Assembly: GCF_024362385.1 (NCBI RefSeq)
Contig: NZ_CP101466.1
Coordinates: 1,240,001-1,304,000, forward strand
DNA length: 64,000 nt
Direction of reading: 5' to 3'
From: Arthrobacter sp. DNA4
Lineage (GTDB): Bacteria; Actinomycetota; Actinomycetes; Actinomycetales; Micrococcaceae
The notes under the pieces were generated by a model. The model ran no database searches and was not told the origin of the DNA. It was given only the letters and a program-made list of their open reading frames with translations. Below are positions 19,393 through 28,561 of this stretch, one piece after another. Within the stretch, counting starts at the first letter, position 1. Each line of letters starts with the position of its first letter. The translations under genes were made by a program, and so were the position numbers.

Positions 19393-19424
19393 CCGGCGGT
19401 GAAAGCGTCTACCTCCACCGCCGG
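19393..19424 (-). terminator. Hairpin between the LAXTG protein and the kinase
   Basis: A 9-bp perfect stem, CCGGCGGTG with CACCGCCGG, with a 14-base loop. It lies in the 282-base gap downstream of the LAXTG gene and upstream of the kinase. The rest of that gap shows no gene; AT-rich TATAC-like sequence near 19325 may belong to the kinase promoter. Confidence 0.45.
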
Positions 19425-19566
19425 ACCATTGGCTACAAGGACATGTGTGCTGATGACATGTTTTGTATCGTTGCTTCGTTTCCGGGCTGGTGTCCTCCTT
19501 CCGTCAGCCCGCTGAGCGCTGCCGCTTCAGGCGCCTCGCTGCGGGCGTTTCCTGTTGCGGGTGAAG

Positions 19567-21003
19567 TTAGGACACCTTGCGCTTGCGGAGCGCCAGGAGT
19601 CCGGCGGCCAGGAGCAGCAGGGCGAGGGGGACCAGTGATCCGTCCCAACCGGTGTTGGCGAGGCCGGTGTGGGCACCGCCTCCGTTGGCAAGGGCAGCAT
19701 TGCCGCCGGCCGGGGTGCCGCGGGGTACCGTCACGGTGGCGATTGCCCCGCCCACCGCAGTTGAGCCGTCCGGTGCTGCCGTGAAGCCCTCTGCTCCCGT
19801 ATCACCGGTGCCCCCGCTGGAGTCACCGTCCGTGGTGCCATTACCAGCGCCGTTGTCGCCACTGGTGTCCGAGCCCGGGGTGCTGGTGCCGGGATCCATT
19901 GTTCCGGGATCAACTGCTCCCGGATCAAGGGTGCCGGTGTCGCCCGTGGTTCCGTCGCCCGGGGTGGAGCCGGGACCTGATGTTCCCGGCGTGCCCGTGG
20001 TGTTGTCGCCGCCGAGCCCGATGCCGAGGTCAACGCCAAGATCGACAACAGCATCCAGGCCGCTGCCGTCTGCAGTCCCGGCGCCCACAGCAGCACCAAG
20101 GTCTGCGGCTGCATCGATGGCTCCTGCCGTGTCACCGTTAGTGACAGCCCCGAGGGTGATGTCGAGGGCTGCGTCCACCGTGCTGCCGGCTCCGGTGGCG
20201 TCACCATCTGTGAGGCCGCCCAGCCCCAGGCCTACGGCTGCATCGACCACGAGGTCTGCCGTGGTGCCGTCCGTAGTACCAGTGCCGGCGGTGGCGGGGT
20301 CGGTGATGGTCACAGTCCCGAGGCCGAGGTTGACGTCTGCCGCGGCTGCCAGGTCGGTGGTGCCTGTTGTAGCCCCGGTGCCGGGGGTTGCAGGATCAGT
20401 AGTCGCCACAGTGCCGAGTCCGAGGTTGACGTCTGCTGCCGCTGCCAGGTCGGTGGTGCCGGTGGTGACGGGATCGGTGGCTGTCACTGTCCCGAGTCCG
20501 AGGTCCACGGTGGCGCCGACGGCGAGGTTCGCCGTGGTGCCGTCCGTCACTCCGCTGCCGCTGGTTGCAGGATCAGTAGTCGCCACGGTGCCGAGTCCGA
20601 GGTTGACGTCTGCTGCCGCTGCCAGGTCGGTGGTGCCGGTGGTGGCGGGATCGGTGGCTGTCACTGTCCCGAGTCCGAGGTCCACGGTGGCGCTGACGGC
20701 GAGGTTCGCCGTGGTGCCGTCCGTCACTCCGCTGCCGCTGGTTGCAGGATCAGTAGTCGCCACAGTCCCCAGCCCCAGGTTGACGTCCACTGCGGCGGCG
20801 ACACCTGTTGATCCGGACGGCGTTGGGTCACCCAGCAGGCCCAACGATGTCGAGTCAGCGGGTGCCGCCGCCGAGATGAGGGCGGAGGCGGAAAGGTCCG
20901 TCCCCCTGGTGGTGTCCGCCGCGTTGGCGGTGGCGCAGCCGAAGGCCAGGAGGCCGCCGGCAAAGAGGGTGCTCAGCAGCCCTCTGCGAAGAGTGCAGTT
21001 CAT
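19567..21003 (-). CDS. Repeat-containing cell-wall surface protein with LAXTG sorting signal
   Basis: A protein of 478 residues. A signal peptide (about 1-28, TLFAGGLLAFGCATANAA) precedes a long array of repeats built on VNLGLGTV-ATTDPAT and VDLGLGTVTATDPAT with Gly/Thr spacers (about 50-300). A Gly/Thr/Pro/Asp-rich stalk (about 310-400) follows, then the C-terminal sorting signal LANTG, a hydrophobic helix (LVPLALLLLAAGLLALR) and KRKVS. LAXTG fits class E sortases of high-GC actinobacteria, so covalent wall anchoring is likely, though no sortase lies in the window. The start at 21003 has AGGAG at good spacing and gives a proper signal peptide. Confidence 0.85.
   Translation of the reverse strand: MNCTLRRGLLSTLFAGGLLAFGCATANAADTTRGTDLSASALISAAAPADSTSLGLLGDPTPSGSTGVAAAVDVNLGLGTVATTDPATSGSGVTDGTTANLAVSATVDLGLGTVTATDPATTGTTDLAAAADVNLGLGTVATTDPATSGSGVTDGTTANLAVGATVDLGLGTVTATDPVTTGTTDLAAAADVNLGLGTVATTDPATPGTGATTGTTDLAAAADVNLGLGTVTITDPATAGTGTTDGTTADLVVDAAVGLGLGGLTDGDATGAGSTVDAALDITLGAVTNGDTAGAIDAAADLGAAVGAGTADGSGLDAVVDLGVDLGIGLGGDNTTGTPGTSGPGSTPGDGTTGDTGTLDPGAVDPGTMDPGTSTPGSDTSGDNGAGNGTTDGDSSGGTGDTGAEGFTAAPDGSTAVGGAIATVTVPRGTPAGGNAALANGGGAHTGLANTGWDGSLVPLALLLLAAGLLALRKRKVS
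20388..20780. repeat. 177-bp in-frame tandem repeat in the LAXTG protein gene
   Basis: Units begin at 20388, 20565 and 20742 with TTGCAGGATCAGTAGTCGCC, giving an exact 177-bp (59-codon) period. By eye the first two units differ at only three positions. The third copy decays after about 40 bases, and a more diverged unit lies before 20388. The near identity suggests recent duplication or gene conversion, with copy number likely to vary between strains. Confidence 0.9.
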
Positions 21004-21093
21004 GGTGTTTACTCCTGAAATAGTTGAGTGTCCGGGCGCTGGACAGCTGCCCGTAAAGCCGCGTGCTGCCCTCGGGAGGGCAGAGGGCCTCAA

Positions 21094-22062
21094 CTAGTCA
21101 GGGGAAGAACCGGGGTCGAATGACACCGGCGCAGGGGCATGCTCGGGGGACCGGTCGGCGCGAACACTCCCGGCCCGGTCAAAGTCAAAGTAGAAGGGGT
21201 TGAACCACGCGGCGGCAGGGGATGTGCCGCCCGATGATCCTCCGCTGCCCGTGCCGGACGCCGGGGCTGCGGGAGCCTGGGCAGGCAGGGGCAAGGGGTC
21301 CGGCAGGGGCTGCTCTGCAACAGAGCCAGCCGTCGCGGATACCTCGAACTGCGGCGCCGCCGTATGGGCCAGGATGCCCGCGCCCGAGGGTTCCATGCTC
21401 GTACCGTTGTGGGCTGCGGGTGAGGCGGATGACGACTCAACAGCCTGGTCAGATTCCGGGGCCGTGACCATGCCATCCGGCGCATCTTCCACGGCTGCGG
21501 GCTGATCCTGGGCGGGAGCAGGGACTGCTTCGGTGGGGACATCCACTTGCACGGCATCCAAAGGCGGGACGGGCAACGGGGCAGCGCCGGTCAAAAGATC
21601 TGAAACCGGTTGGAGCACCGGCTCAAGGACCGGAACCGTCTCGGCTGCAGGGGCTGCAACTTCCTGGGCCACACCGGCAGCCACGGTATCGGCCAACTCA
21701 ACAAGGGGAGCCGAGACCTCGGAAACAGTTCCGGCCGGAACCAGCTGGTCCACCACGGGAACGGCGGCAATAAGGTCGTCTGCGAGGCCGGCAACCGGCG
21801 TTACGACAGGCTGCAGCAGCCCGGGGGATTCGGCGGGTCCAGTCGTGGAGGCGGCAGGAACGGGTGAAACCGTAGCCGCAAGATCATGGCTCAGGGACGA
21901 CACCGAACTGGTAACGCCACCGAGCAGTGAAGTGGAATCGGTCCCGGCATCGGCAGTTGCAGCCGTAGATGAAAGGGTTAACCAGGTGGCCGCGGCCGCT
22001 CCTGCCAGGAGCACCGGGCGCAGGGCATGCCATGGAGAACTACTACGAGCCATGCGTACCAC
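21094..22062 (-). CDS. Secreted Ala/Pro/Val-rich protein of unknown function
   Basis: A protein of 322 residues with a signal peptide (about 1-38, VLLAGAAAATWLTLSSTAAT then ADA). The mature part is low in charge and rich in Ala, Pro and Val, with imperfect repeats of the type PVVDQLVPAG, APLVELADTVA and VPVLEPVLQPVSDLL. It ends in a Gly/Ser stretch and an unusual aromatic patch (WFNPFYFDFDRAG) before a polar tail. There is no sorting motif or C-terminal helix, so it is probably released or wall-associated. The same strand and a 90-base gap suggest co-expression with the LAXTG protein downstream. The family is not recognised. Confidence 0.7.
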   Translation of the reverse strand: MVRMARSSSPWHALRPVLLAGAAAATWLTLSSTAATADAGTDSTSLLGGVTSSVSSLSHDLAATVSPVPAASTTGPAESPGLLQPVVTPVAGLADDLIAAVPVVDQLVPAGTVSEVSAPLVELADTVAAGVAQEVAAPAAETVPVLEPVLQPVSDLLTGAAPLPVPPLDAVQVDVPTEAVPAPAQDQPAAVEDAPDGMVTAPESDQAVESSSASPAAHNGTSMEPSGAGILAHTAAPQFEVSATAGSVAEQPLPDPLPLPAQAPAAPASGTGSGGSSGGTSPAAAWFNPFYFDFDRAGSVRADRSPEHAPAPVSFDPGSSPD

Positions 22063-22098
22063 CCCCCAGTGACCGGCGCAATCGATGCTTTCTAAATG

Positions 22099-22111
22099 CT
22101 AAGACTGCTTA
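22099..22111 (-). promoter_or_regulatory. Candidate TAAG-N4-CTTA operator upstream of the secreted protein
   Basis: CTAAGACTGCTTA is a close match to the perfect palindrome TAAGCATGCTTA found before the PRC-barrel gene. It lies about 37 bases before the start at 22062, inside a locally AT-rich stretch. The function is inferred only from similarity and position. Confidence 0.35.
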
Positions 22112-22194
22112 TCGCATGAAGTCCAGCATTCACTCAAGGGAATTTACAAATGCCGGTAACGGACGCAGAAACTGTCAATGGCAGAACCGGGCCG

Positions 22195-23331
22195 TCACGG
22201 TGACTTTACGTTCGGGCAAGAGCTGCCCGCCGCCGTCGTACGCCGCCTTTGAGGATCCTGCTGGTGGCTGTCGTTGGGGTAGGTCACTCCGAGTTGGGCG
22301 CGCACACCGTCGAAGAGGCGCATGGTGTTCAGGGTGTCCTCAAGCGGCATGACCGGACTCTCGGTCAGCCCCTGCTGGACACACCTCATCACCTCGCGCA
22401 GCTCGTAGGCGTAGCCCTTTCCCACGACGTCGAAGGTCTCCGTCCGGCGATCCTCCCACCCCTTGGCGATGACGAGTTCGCGGGGGTTGTTGATGGAACC
22501 AACGCTTTGCAGGAAGCCCAGGCTGCTTACCACCGTGGCAGTGCGGGGTCCGTGGGCCAACAGGGAGGAGGTGAGCTGGACCTGGGCGGCGTGGCCGTAA
22601 CCAAGGCTCAGGGCGTTCTGCGCATCGACGCCGTCGTCGTTGACGAAGCCTGTGGCGCTCACGGTCTGCGGGAAGCCGAGCGTGCCGAGCGCCCATAGGA
22701 GCGGGTAGACGGACAGATCCAGCAGTGCGCCCCCGCCGTCCTTCCGGGCCCACAGCCTCGCGGTGGGAGAGTACGGTGCCGGGAAGCCAAGGTCAGCGGT
22801 CACCCAATGGATGTCGCCCAGCTCTCCGGAAGCAGCGATTTCGAAGGCACGCTGCATCGAGGGCAGGAACCGGCTCCAGACCGCCTCCATGAGGAAAAGC
22901 TTCCGGCTGCGCGCCACCTCGATGAGCTCCGCCGCTTCCCGGGCGTTGATGGTGAAAGCCTTCTCGCACAGCACGTGCTTGCCGGCGTTGAGGGCGGCGA
23001 GAACCATCTCGTGGTGCTGCGCGTGCGGCGTCGCGACGTACACAACATCCACGGCGTCATCGGCGAGCAGCCGCTGGTAGCCGGGCACCCCGCCGTCGTC
23101 CCCGTACGCCTTGGAAAAGTCATACGCCACGGCAAACGCGTCCGCGCTGTCCTGCGCCCTGGAACTGACCGCGTACAGTTCGGCATCATCAAGCAGCGCG
23201 AGATCCTGGGAGACGGCGCGGGCAATGCTGCCCGTGGCGATGATTCCCCAGCGCAGGGGAGCCCCGGTGGCGGACCGGGGATCCTGGTTGGGCTGGGTGG
23301 AAAGCCACGGCTTTGCGATCGGAGCAGTCAT
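22195..23331 (-). CDS. Gfo/Idh/MocA family oxidoreductase
   Basis: A protein of 378 residues. The N-terminal Rossmann domain shows WGIIATGSIARAVSQDLALL (NAD(P)-binding Gly motif), the middle has VVYVATPHAQHHEMVLAALN and HVLCEKAFTINAREA (the EKP motif of the family appears as EKA), and the C-terminal alpha/beta domain supplies the sugar site (GGGALLDLSVYPL). Members oxidise or reduce sugars, inositols or trans-dihydrodiols; the substrate is not readable here. The start at 23331 is chosen over an upstream in-frame ATG at 23379 because it fits family length. It is a single gene near a pectate lyase and an exporter. Confidence 0.85.
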   Translation of the reverse strand: MTAPIAKPWLSTQPNQDPRSATGAPLRWGIIATGSIARAVSQDLALLDDAELYAVSSRAQDSADAFAVAYDFSKAYGDDGGVPGYQRLLADDAVDVVYVATPHAQHHEMVLAALNAGKHVLCEKAFTINAREAAELIEVARSRKLFLMEAVWSRFLPSMQRAFEIAASGELGDIHWVTADLGFPAPYSPTARLWARKDGGGALLDLSVYPLLWALGTLGFPQTVSATGFVNDDGVDAQNALSLGYGHAAQVQLTSSLLAHGPRTATVVSSLGFLQSVGSINNPRELVIAKGWEDRRTETFDVVGKGYAYELREVMRCVQQGLTESPVMPLEDTLNTMRLFDGVRAQLGVTYPNDSHQQDPQRRRTTAAGSSCPNVKSP

Positions 23332-23470
23332 AGCTGCAATCCTGTCACAGGGCCGCCGGACGGCCCCGGAATTCCGCACTTTGTGCGGTGGCGGGCAGCG
23401 GGAAGAGGCCGACGGCGGGAGGATACGTTGGGCGTTCCCCGCCGGCCCTGCCGGGCCAGGTTTCTCCGGG

Positions 23471-24178
<708 letters not shown>

Positions 24179-24180
24179 GG

Positions 24181-25598
24181 CTATTCTCCTCGCAGGACTT
24201 CGATGGGACGGATGCGCGCGGTGAGCAGCGCGGGGACCAGGGCGCCGATGATGGCGACGCCGAACACGGCGGCGATGCCACCGGCGATGACGCCGGGTGA
24301 TGCGCTCGCGGTGACCGAGTTCAGCAGTTGGGTGGCGCCACCGAAGGGGCCGCCCTGGAAGCCGCCTGCCCCGCCGGGCCCGCGGCCCGTGGTGGCAGTG
24401 GTTCTGGTGGTGTTGCTGCTGATCAGGGCGGACGCGATGCCGCCGCTGGCGAAGGATGCGATGGCTGCGCCCACTGCGCTGCCCAGGGCCGCCAGGACCA
24501 GGGCTTCGAGGACGAACTGCAGGCCGATGGTGCGGTTGGGTGCGCCGATGGCCTTCAGGACGCCGATTTCGCGGCGGCGCTCGCGGACCAGCATCACCAT
24601 GATGAGCAGGATGATCAGTCCGGCGGTTCCGAGGGCGGCAATGAAGGCGATGAAGGAGATGTTCTTGACGCTGTCCAGGGAGCTGACCGCGGTCTGCAGG
24701 TTCTGCCCCTGGGTGACGTCGGCCTTGCCGGTGCCCAGGGCGGCCTGCAGGGCCGTCTTGGCGGAGGCGACGTTGTCCATCGAGTTGACGGTGACGATCA
24801 TGCTGGACAGTTCACCCGGTGTCCCGGCGAGCGTCTGGGCGGTGGGGAGCGTGACGTAGACGGCGTTGTTCCCGAAGGCAGTGCCGGCGTCGAACAGTCC
24901 CGTCACCGTGTAGGTCTGGTCGTTGATGGTGAAGGTGGACCCAACGGTGAGGCTGTTTTTCTCCGCCAGCGTGGTGCCCAGCAGTGCTCCGGTGGAGGCT
25001 GCCGAGTAGTCACCCAGCCCGGTGCCCTGCGTAATGTTCAGCGCCTTGCCCGTGGTGTCCACTTCAGCGCCGATGCCGGTGGCTGTGATCGGCAGGGACC
25101 GGGCCGGCTGCTGTGTGGTTCCGGTGGACCCGGTGGTTCCGTTGGCCTGCTGGTTGCGGTTGCCCAGGGTGCCTGCATCCACTGCCGCGGTGAGGCTTGT
25201 GGTCAGGGTGGCCGCGGCCTGGCCGCCGGGGCCCGCCTGCCCGGTTTGGCCGCCCGGTGCGGTTTGTCCAGCCTGCGCCGTCTGTGCCGCGGCAGCAGCC
25301 GTGTTCCGCAGCCGCAGTGATGAGGTCCCGACGACGGCACTGACGTTGGGGACGCCGGCGGCGGTGGCTGCCTGGTCGGCTGTGAGCGGCTCGCCGCCGC
25401 CTTCGAAGCCTTGGCAGGGTTGACGGTCAGGACGGTGCCGACGGAGGCGTTAAGCTCCTGCACTTTCGCCCCGACTGCCTGGTTCGCCACCAGCATGGCC
25501 AGTGCCAGGCCAATGGCGACGGCCAGCACCGCAACAACAGCTGCGGTGCGGACCTTGTTTCTGAAGGCATTGCCTACGCTTCGGGCAAGGACGCTCAC
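24181..25598 (-). pseudogene. FtsX/MacB-type ABC permease, frameshifted
   Basis: The N-terminus (25598 down to about 25415) reads MSVLARSVGNAFRNKVRTAA with a first helix and TVLTVNPAKAS. The frame then changes near 25412, and the remainder continues in another frame as GFEGGGEPLTADQAAT through a periplasmic domain (FTINDQTYTVTGLFDAGTAF), three helices and the end RIRPIEVLRGE. The total is 1418 bases, one short of a multiple of three. Repair gives about 472 residues, normal for the family. The junction reads CCTGCCAAGGC on the coding strand. Apart from this the gene looks intact, so sequencing error or very recent mutation is likely. Confidence 0.8.
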
Positions 25599-25708
25599 GT
25601 TACTCCTATGGCTCAGGTGCCGGCGCGGGAGGCCGGCTTCGCATCAACCCTCGCCGGGCATGCTGTGCAGGAATCCGGCCAAAGCTGTGTGTGTGCTGTG
25701 AAGTACTA

Positions 25709-25738
25709 TTGACAGCTTTGTCACAGGAGTACTACTTA
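25709..25738 (+). promoter_or_regulatory. Sigma-70-like promoter candidate for pectate lyase
   Basis: TTGACA (25709-25714) is followed after 18 bases by TACTTA (25733-25738). It sits between two copies of AGTACT about 25 bases apart, which could be an operator. It lies about 100 bases upstream of the pectate lyase start. Confidence 0.45.
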
Positions 25739-25842
25739 TTAAGGGTCTCCTCAGAAAGCGTTTTCTGACTGGAGGCGTAAACCCATCCGATGCACCACGT
25801 ACCAAGGCATGTGGTCTATTTGGCATGCCGGAAACCAGGCCA

Positions 25843-27336
25843 ATGACGTCCCTGAAAAAGCTTCGACCCTCCTCAACCATGCAGCGGTCCCTACCGCGCG
25901 TCGCTTCGATCTCCACTTCCGTCGCCTGTGCGCTGGCCTTCGGAATTTCCATGGCAGCTCCCGCCCCGGCTACGCCCGCTCCAGGCGGCGGCGGCATCAT
26001 CCGTGCCGATGATGGGGCACCAACTGGCTGGGCCGCCGTCGGAAGCGGTACCAAGGGCGGCGCCGGCGCACCTGCCGCAAACATCTATGAGGTGGGCACA
26101 CTTGCCGGGCTGAGAACTGCACTCGCCAACCATGGCGAGCCAACAGCGCCGAAGGTGGTTTACGTCAGTGGCACCATCGACGGAAACCAGGCCCCGGACG
26201 GCCGCATCCTCGGAGAGCAGGACTACGCGTCCGGATACGACATCACCAAGTACATGTCCTGCTTCGGGCCGGAGGGCAAGGCGTGGAGCGACCAGACCTT
26301 CGATTACTGCAAAAAGCAGCGCCAGCTTCGCCAGACGGGCAGCAACAACATGAAGCGGCAGATCGAGGTCAGCATCCCAAGCAACACCACCCTTGTTGGG
26401 GTGGATGGCGGCGCTGGCTTCGTGGGTGCCAACATCGTGATCCTCAACTCCTCGAACGTGGTGATTCGAAACCTCAGCATTGAAGCGCCCGTGGATTTCT
26501 TCACCACATGGTCTCCCGACGACGGTGACGGTGCCTGGAATGCGCGCTTTGATGCTGTCTCTTCGGTGACCTCCGACCACGTTTGGATAGACCACGTCCA
26601 ATTATCCGACGGCAGGTTCCCCGATATTGAGGCGCCCATGGGCTTCCGTGGGAAGCCTGCGAACCGACACGATGGACTGCTGGATCTTAAGGACGGCACC
26701 AATTTCGTCACTGTTTCCAACAGCAGGTTGTCGAACCACGACAAGACCATGCTCCTGGGCTCGGGCGATGAGCATGTGGATAAGGACGGCGGGAAGCTTC
26801 GTGTCACGTACATTGGGAACCTTTTCGAGAACATCCAGCAGCGCGGTCCGCGCGTACGCTTCGGCCAGGTCCACGTGGTCAACAACTACTTCGTTGGCAG
26901 CACGGATCATCCCGAGTACCCCATGATCAGTGAAGGGCAAGGCGGGCACAGCTACTTCCTCGGCGCCGGATATGAATCACGAATCTATTCCGAGCGGAAT
27001 GCGTTCGAGTACACCGGGCCCGGAGCTGACCAAAGCGTCATGGTCAGCAGCTACAACGGCAACCGCTTCAGCGATACTGGGTCCTGGTTCAATGGCTCGG
27101 AAGCCGACCTGAACGCCGTAGCCCGTGCATCTTTTGAGCAGCACCGCGCGGAGGCTCTTACTGAAGCAGAAGCGACAGGAATTCCCGCCGCCGACTGGAC
27201 CGGCTGGGACTTCACCACAGATGTTGGCTGGGACCCCAATGACGCATATAGCTACAAGGCATTCACAACACGGGAAGCCGTCCGGAACCACGCCCTGCAG
27301 TTCACGGGACCGGGGGTGCTGAGCGTCAAGCGATAA
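25843..27336 (+). CDS. Secreted pectate lyase (polysaccharide lyase family 1)
   Basis: About 497 residues with a signal peptide (RVASISTSVACALAFGISMA). The rest is a right-handed beta-helix with PL1 hallmarks: NTTLVGVDGGAGFVGANIVI, NLSIEAPVDFF, the SDHVWIDH motif, HDGLLDLKDGTNFVTVSNS, and the RGPRVRFGQVHVVNNYF strand containing the catalytic Arg region. It cleaves polygalacturonate by beta-elimination, normally Ca-dependent, outside the cell, which fits growth on plant debris. The start is uncertain between ATG 25825, 25843 and 25879; all retain the signal peptide. It has its own promoter and a terminator shared with the convergent sugar transporter. Confidence 0.88.
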   Translation: MTSLKKLRPSSTMQRSLPRVASISTSVACALAFGISMAAPAPATPAPGGGGIIRADDGAPTGWAAVGSGTKGGAGAPAANIYEVGTLAGLRTALANHGEPTAPKVVYVSGTIDGNQAPDGRILGEQDYASGYDITKYMSCFGPEGKAWSDQTFDYCKKQRQLRQTGSNNMKRQIEVSIPSNTTLVGVDGGAGFVGANIVILNSSNVVIRNLSIEAPVDFFTTWSPDDGDGAWNARFDAVSSVTSDHVWIDHVQLSDGRFPDIEAPMGFRGKPANRHDGLLDLKDGTNFVTVSNSRLSNHDKTMLLGSGDEHVDKDGGKLRVTYIGNLFENIQQRGPRVRFGQVHVVNNYFVGSTDHPEYPMISEGQGGHSYFLGAGYESRIYSERNAFEYTGPGADQSVMVSSYNGNRFSDTGSWFNGSEADLNAVARASFEQHRAEALTEAEATGIPAADWTGWDFTTDVGWDPNDAYSYKAFTTREAVRNHALQFTGPGVLSVKR

Positions 27337-27345
27337 GCACACGCA

Positions 27346-27380
27346 GGAATGCCCGGCCCCACCGAGGGACCGGGCATTCC
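27346..27380. terminator. Hairpin between pectate lyase and the sugar-binding protein gene
   Basis: An 11-bp stem, GGAATGCCCGG with CCGGGCATTCC, has inner CCC/GGG pairing and lies between convergent genes. There is no T-tract on either side. Confidence 0.65.
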
Positions 27381-27414
27381 GGTTGCCGGGCGTACCGGCT
27401 GGTTCTAAAGGGTG

Positions 27415-28512
27415 TTACTTGGTGATCGGGCCGAGTACGGGATCGTCCTTGTAGGCCGTCTTCACGTTGGCGGCGGTCACGATGACCGGCTCCAGCAGGT
27501 AGGCCGGAACGGTCTTGACCTTGTTGTTGTAGGACTTGTCGTCGTTGACCTCAGGCTTCTTGCCTGCCTGGAGGTCCTTGACCATGGTGATCGCGTGCTC
27601 AACGAGCTTGCGGGTGTCCTTGTTGATGGTGGAGTACTGCTCGCCCGCGAGGATGGACTTGACGGATTCAACCTCGGAGTCCTGGCCGGTGATGACAGGA
27701 ATCGGCTTGCCGTCTGCCTTGACCGAGGTCAGGACGGCGCGGGCCAGGGTGTCGTTGGGGGAGAGTACTCCGTCCAGGGTTGCGCTGCCATAGCTGCCCG
27801 TGAGCAGCGTGTCCGCACGGCGCTGGGCGTTCTCTGCCTTCCAGCCCTGGGTCACTGCCTGCTCAAAGCCGGTCTGGCCGGACAGGACCTTGAGGGTGCC
27901 GTCGTCGATCTTCGGCTTCAGGACGCTCATGGCGCCGTCGAAGAACACCTTGGCGTTGGCGTCGTCAGGGGAGCCGGCAAAGAGCTCGATGTTGTACGGG
28001 CCTGTCGGCTTCTTGGCCTTCATGCCGTCCAGCAGGGCCTGTCCCTGGAGGACGCCGACCTTGAAGTTGTCGTAAGCGACGTAGTAGTCCACGTTCTCGG
28101 TGTTCAGCAGCAGGCGGTCATAGGCGATGATCGTGGCGCCGCTGTCCTTGGCCTGCTTCAGCTGCGTTCCCAGCTGGGAGCCGTCGATGGCGCCCACGAT
28201 GATGACCTTGGCACCCTTGGTGACCATGGCGCTGATCTGGTTCTGCTGCTCCGACACGCCGCCGTTGGCGAACTGGACGTCAGCCTTGAACCCTGCACCG
28301 CTGAGGCCGTCGTTGAAGAGCTTTTCGGCCAGAACCCAGTTTTCACTGGTCTTCTGCGGGAGTGCCACGCCGATGGACGAGTCCTGCGGGAATCCGCCCG
28401 CGCCGCCGCTGGCTCCGCCCGAAGGGGACTCCGAGCGGCCGCAGCCCGTCAGCGCCAGTGCTGCGATGGCAGCAACCGCTGCGGCCTTCCCTGCTTTACC
28501 AATCATTCGCAT
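27415..28512 (-). CDS. chvE: ChvE/XylF-type sugar-binding lipoprotein of a monosaccharide ABC transporter
   Basis: A protein of 365 residues. A lipoprotein signal with lipobox LTGC (ALALTGCGRS) is followed by a periplasmic-binding-protein type I fold: IGVALPQKTSENWVLAEKLF, KVIIVGAIDGSQLG, IIAYDRLLLNTENVDYYVAYD (sugar-binding Asp/Arg region), NIELFAGSPDDANAKVFF and AVLTSVKADGKPIPVITGQD. It delivers aldoses such as xylose, glucose or arabinose to the permease encoded upstream. The start at 28512 is the first that gives a lipoprotein signal. It is the last gene of the ATPase-permease-binding protein order. Confidence 0.85.
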   Translation of the reverse strand: MRMIGKAGKAAAVAAIAALALTGCGRSESPSGGASGGAGGFPQDSSIGVALPQKTSENWVLAEKLFNDGLSGAGFKADVQFANGGVSEQQNQISAMVTKGAKVIIVGAIDGSQLGTQLKQAKDSGATIIAYDRLLLNTENVDYYVAYDNFKVGVLQGQALLDGMKAKKPTGPYNIELFAGSPDDANAKVFFDGAMSVLKPKIDDGTLKVLSGQTGFEQAVTQGWKAENAQRRADTLLTGSYGSATLDGVLSPNDTLARAVLTSVKADGKPIPVITGQDSEVESVKSILAGEQYSTINKDTRKLVEHAITMVKDLQAGKKPEVNDDKSYNNKVKTVPAYLLEPVIVTAANVKTAYKDDPVLGPITK

Positions 28513-28561
28513 TGTTGGTTCTCTCTCTGTGTTGTGTGTAACTCGGTCAGGTCGCGCGAGC

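Noticed and set aside
20388..20780. CRISPR array
   Set aside because: The repeats are adjacent, 177 bases long, in frame and coding; there are no short spaced repeats and no cas genes.
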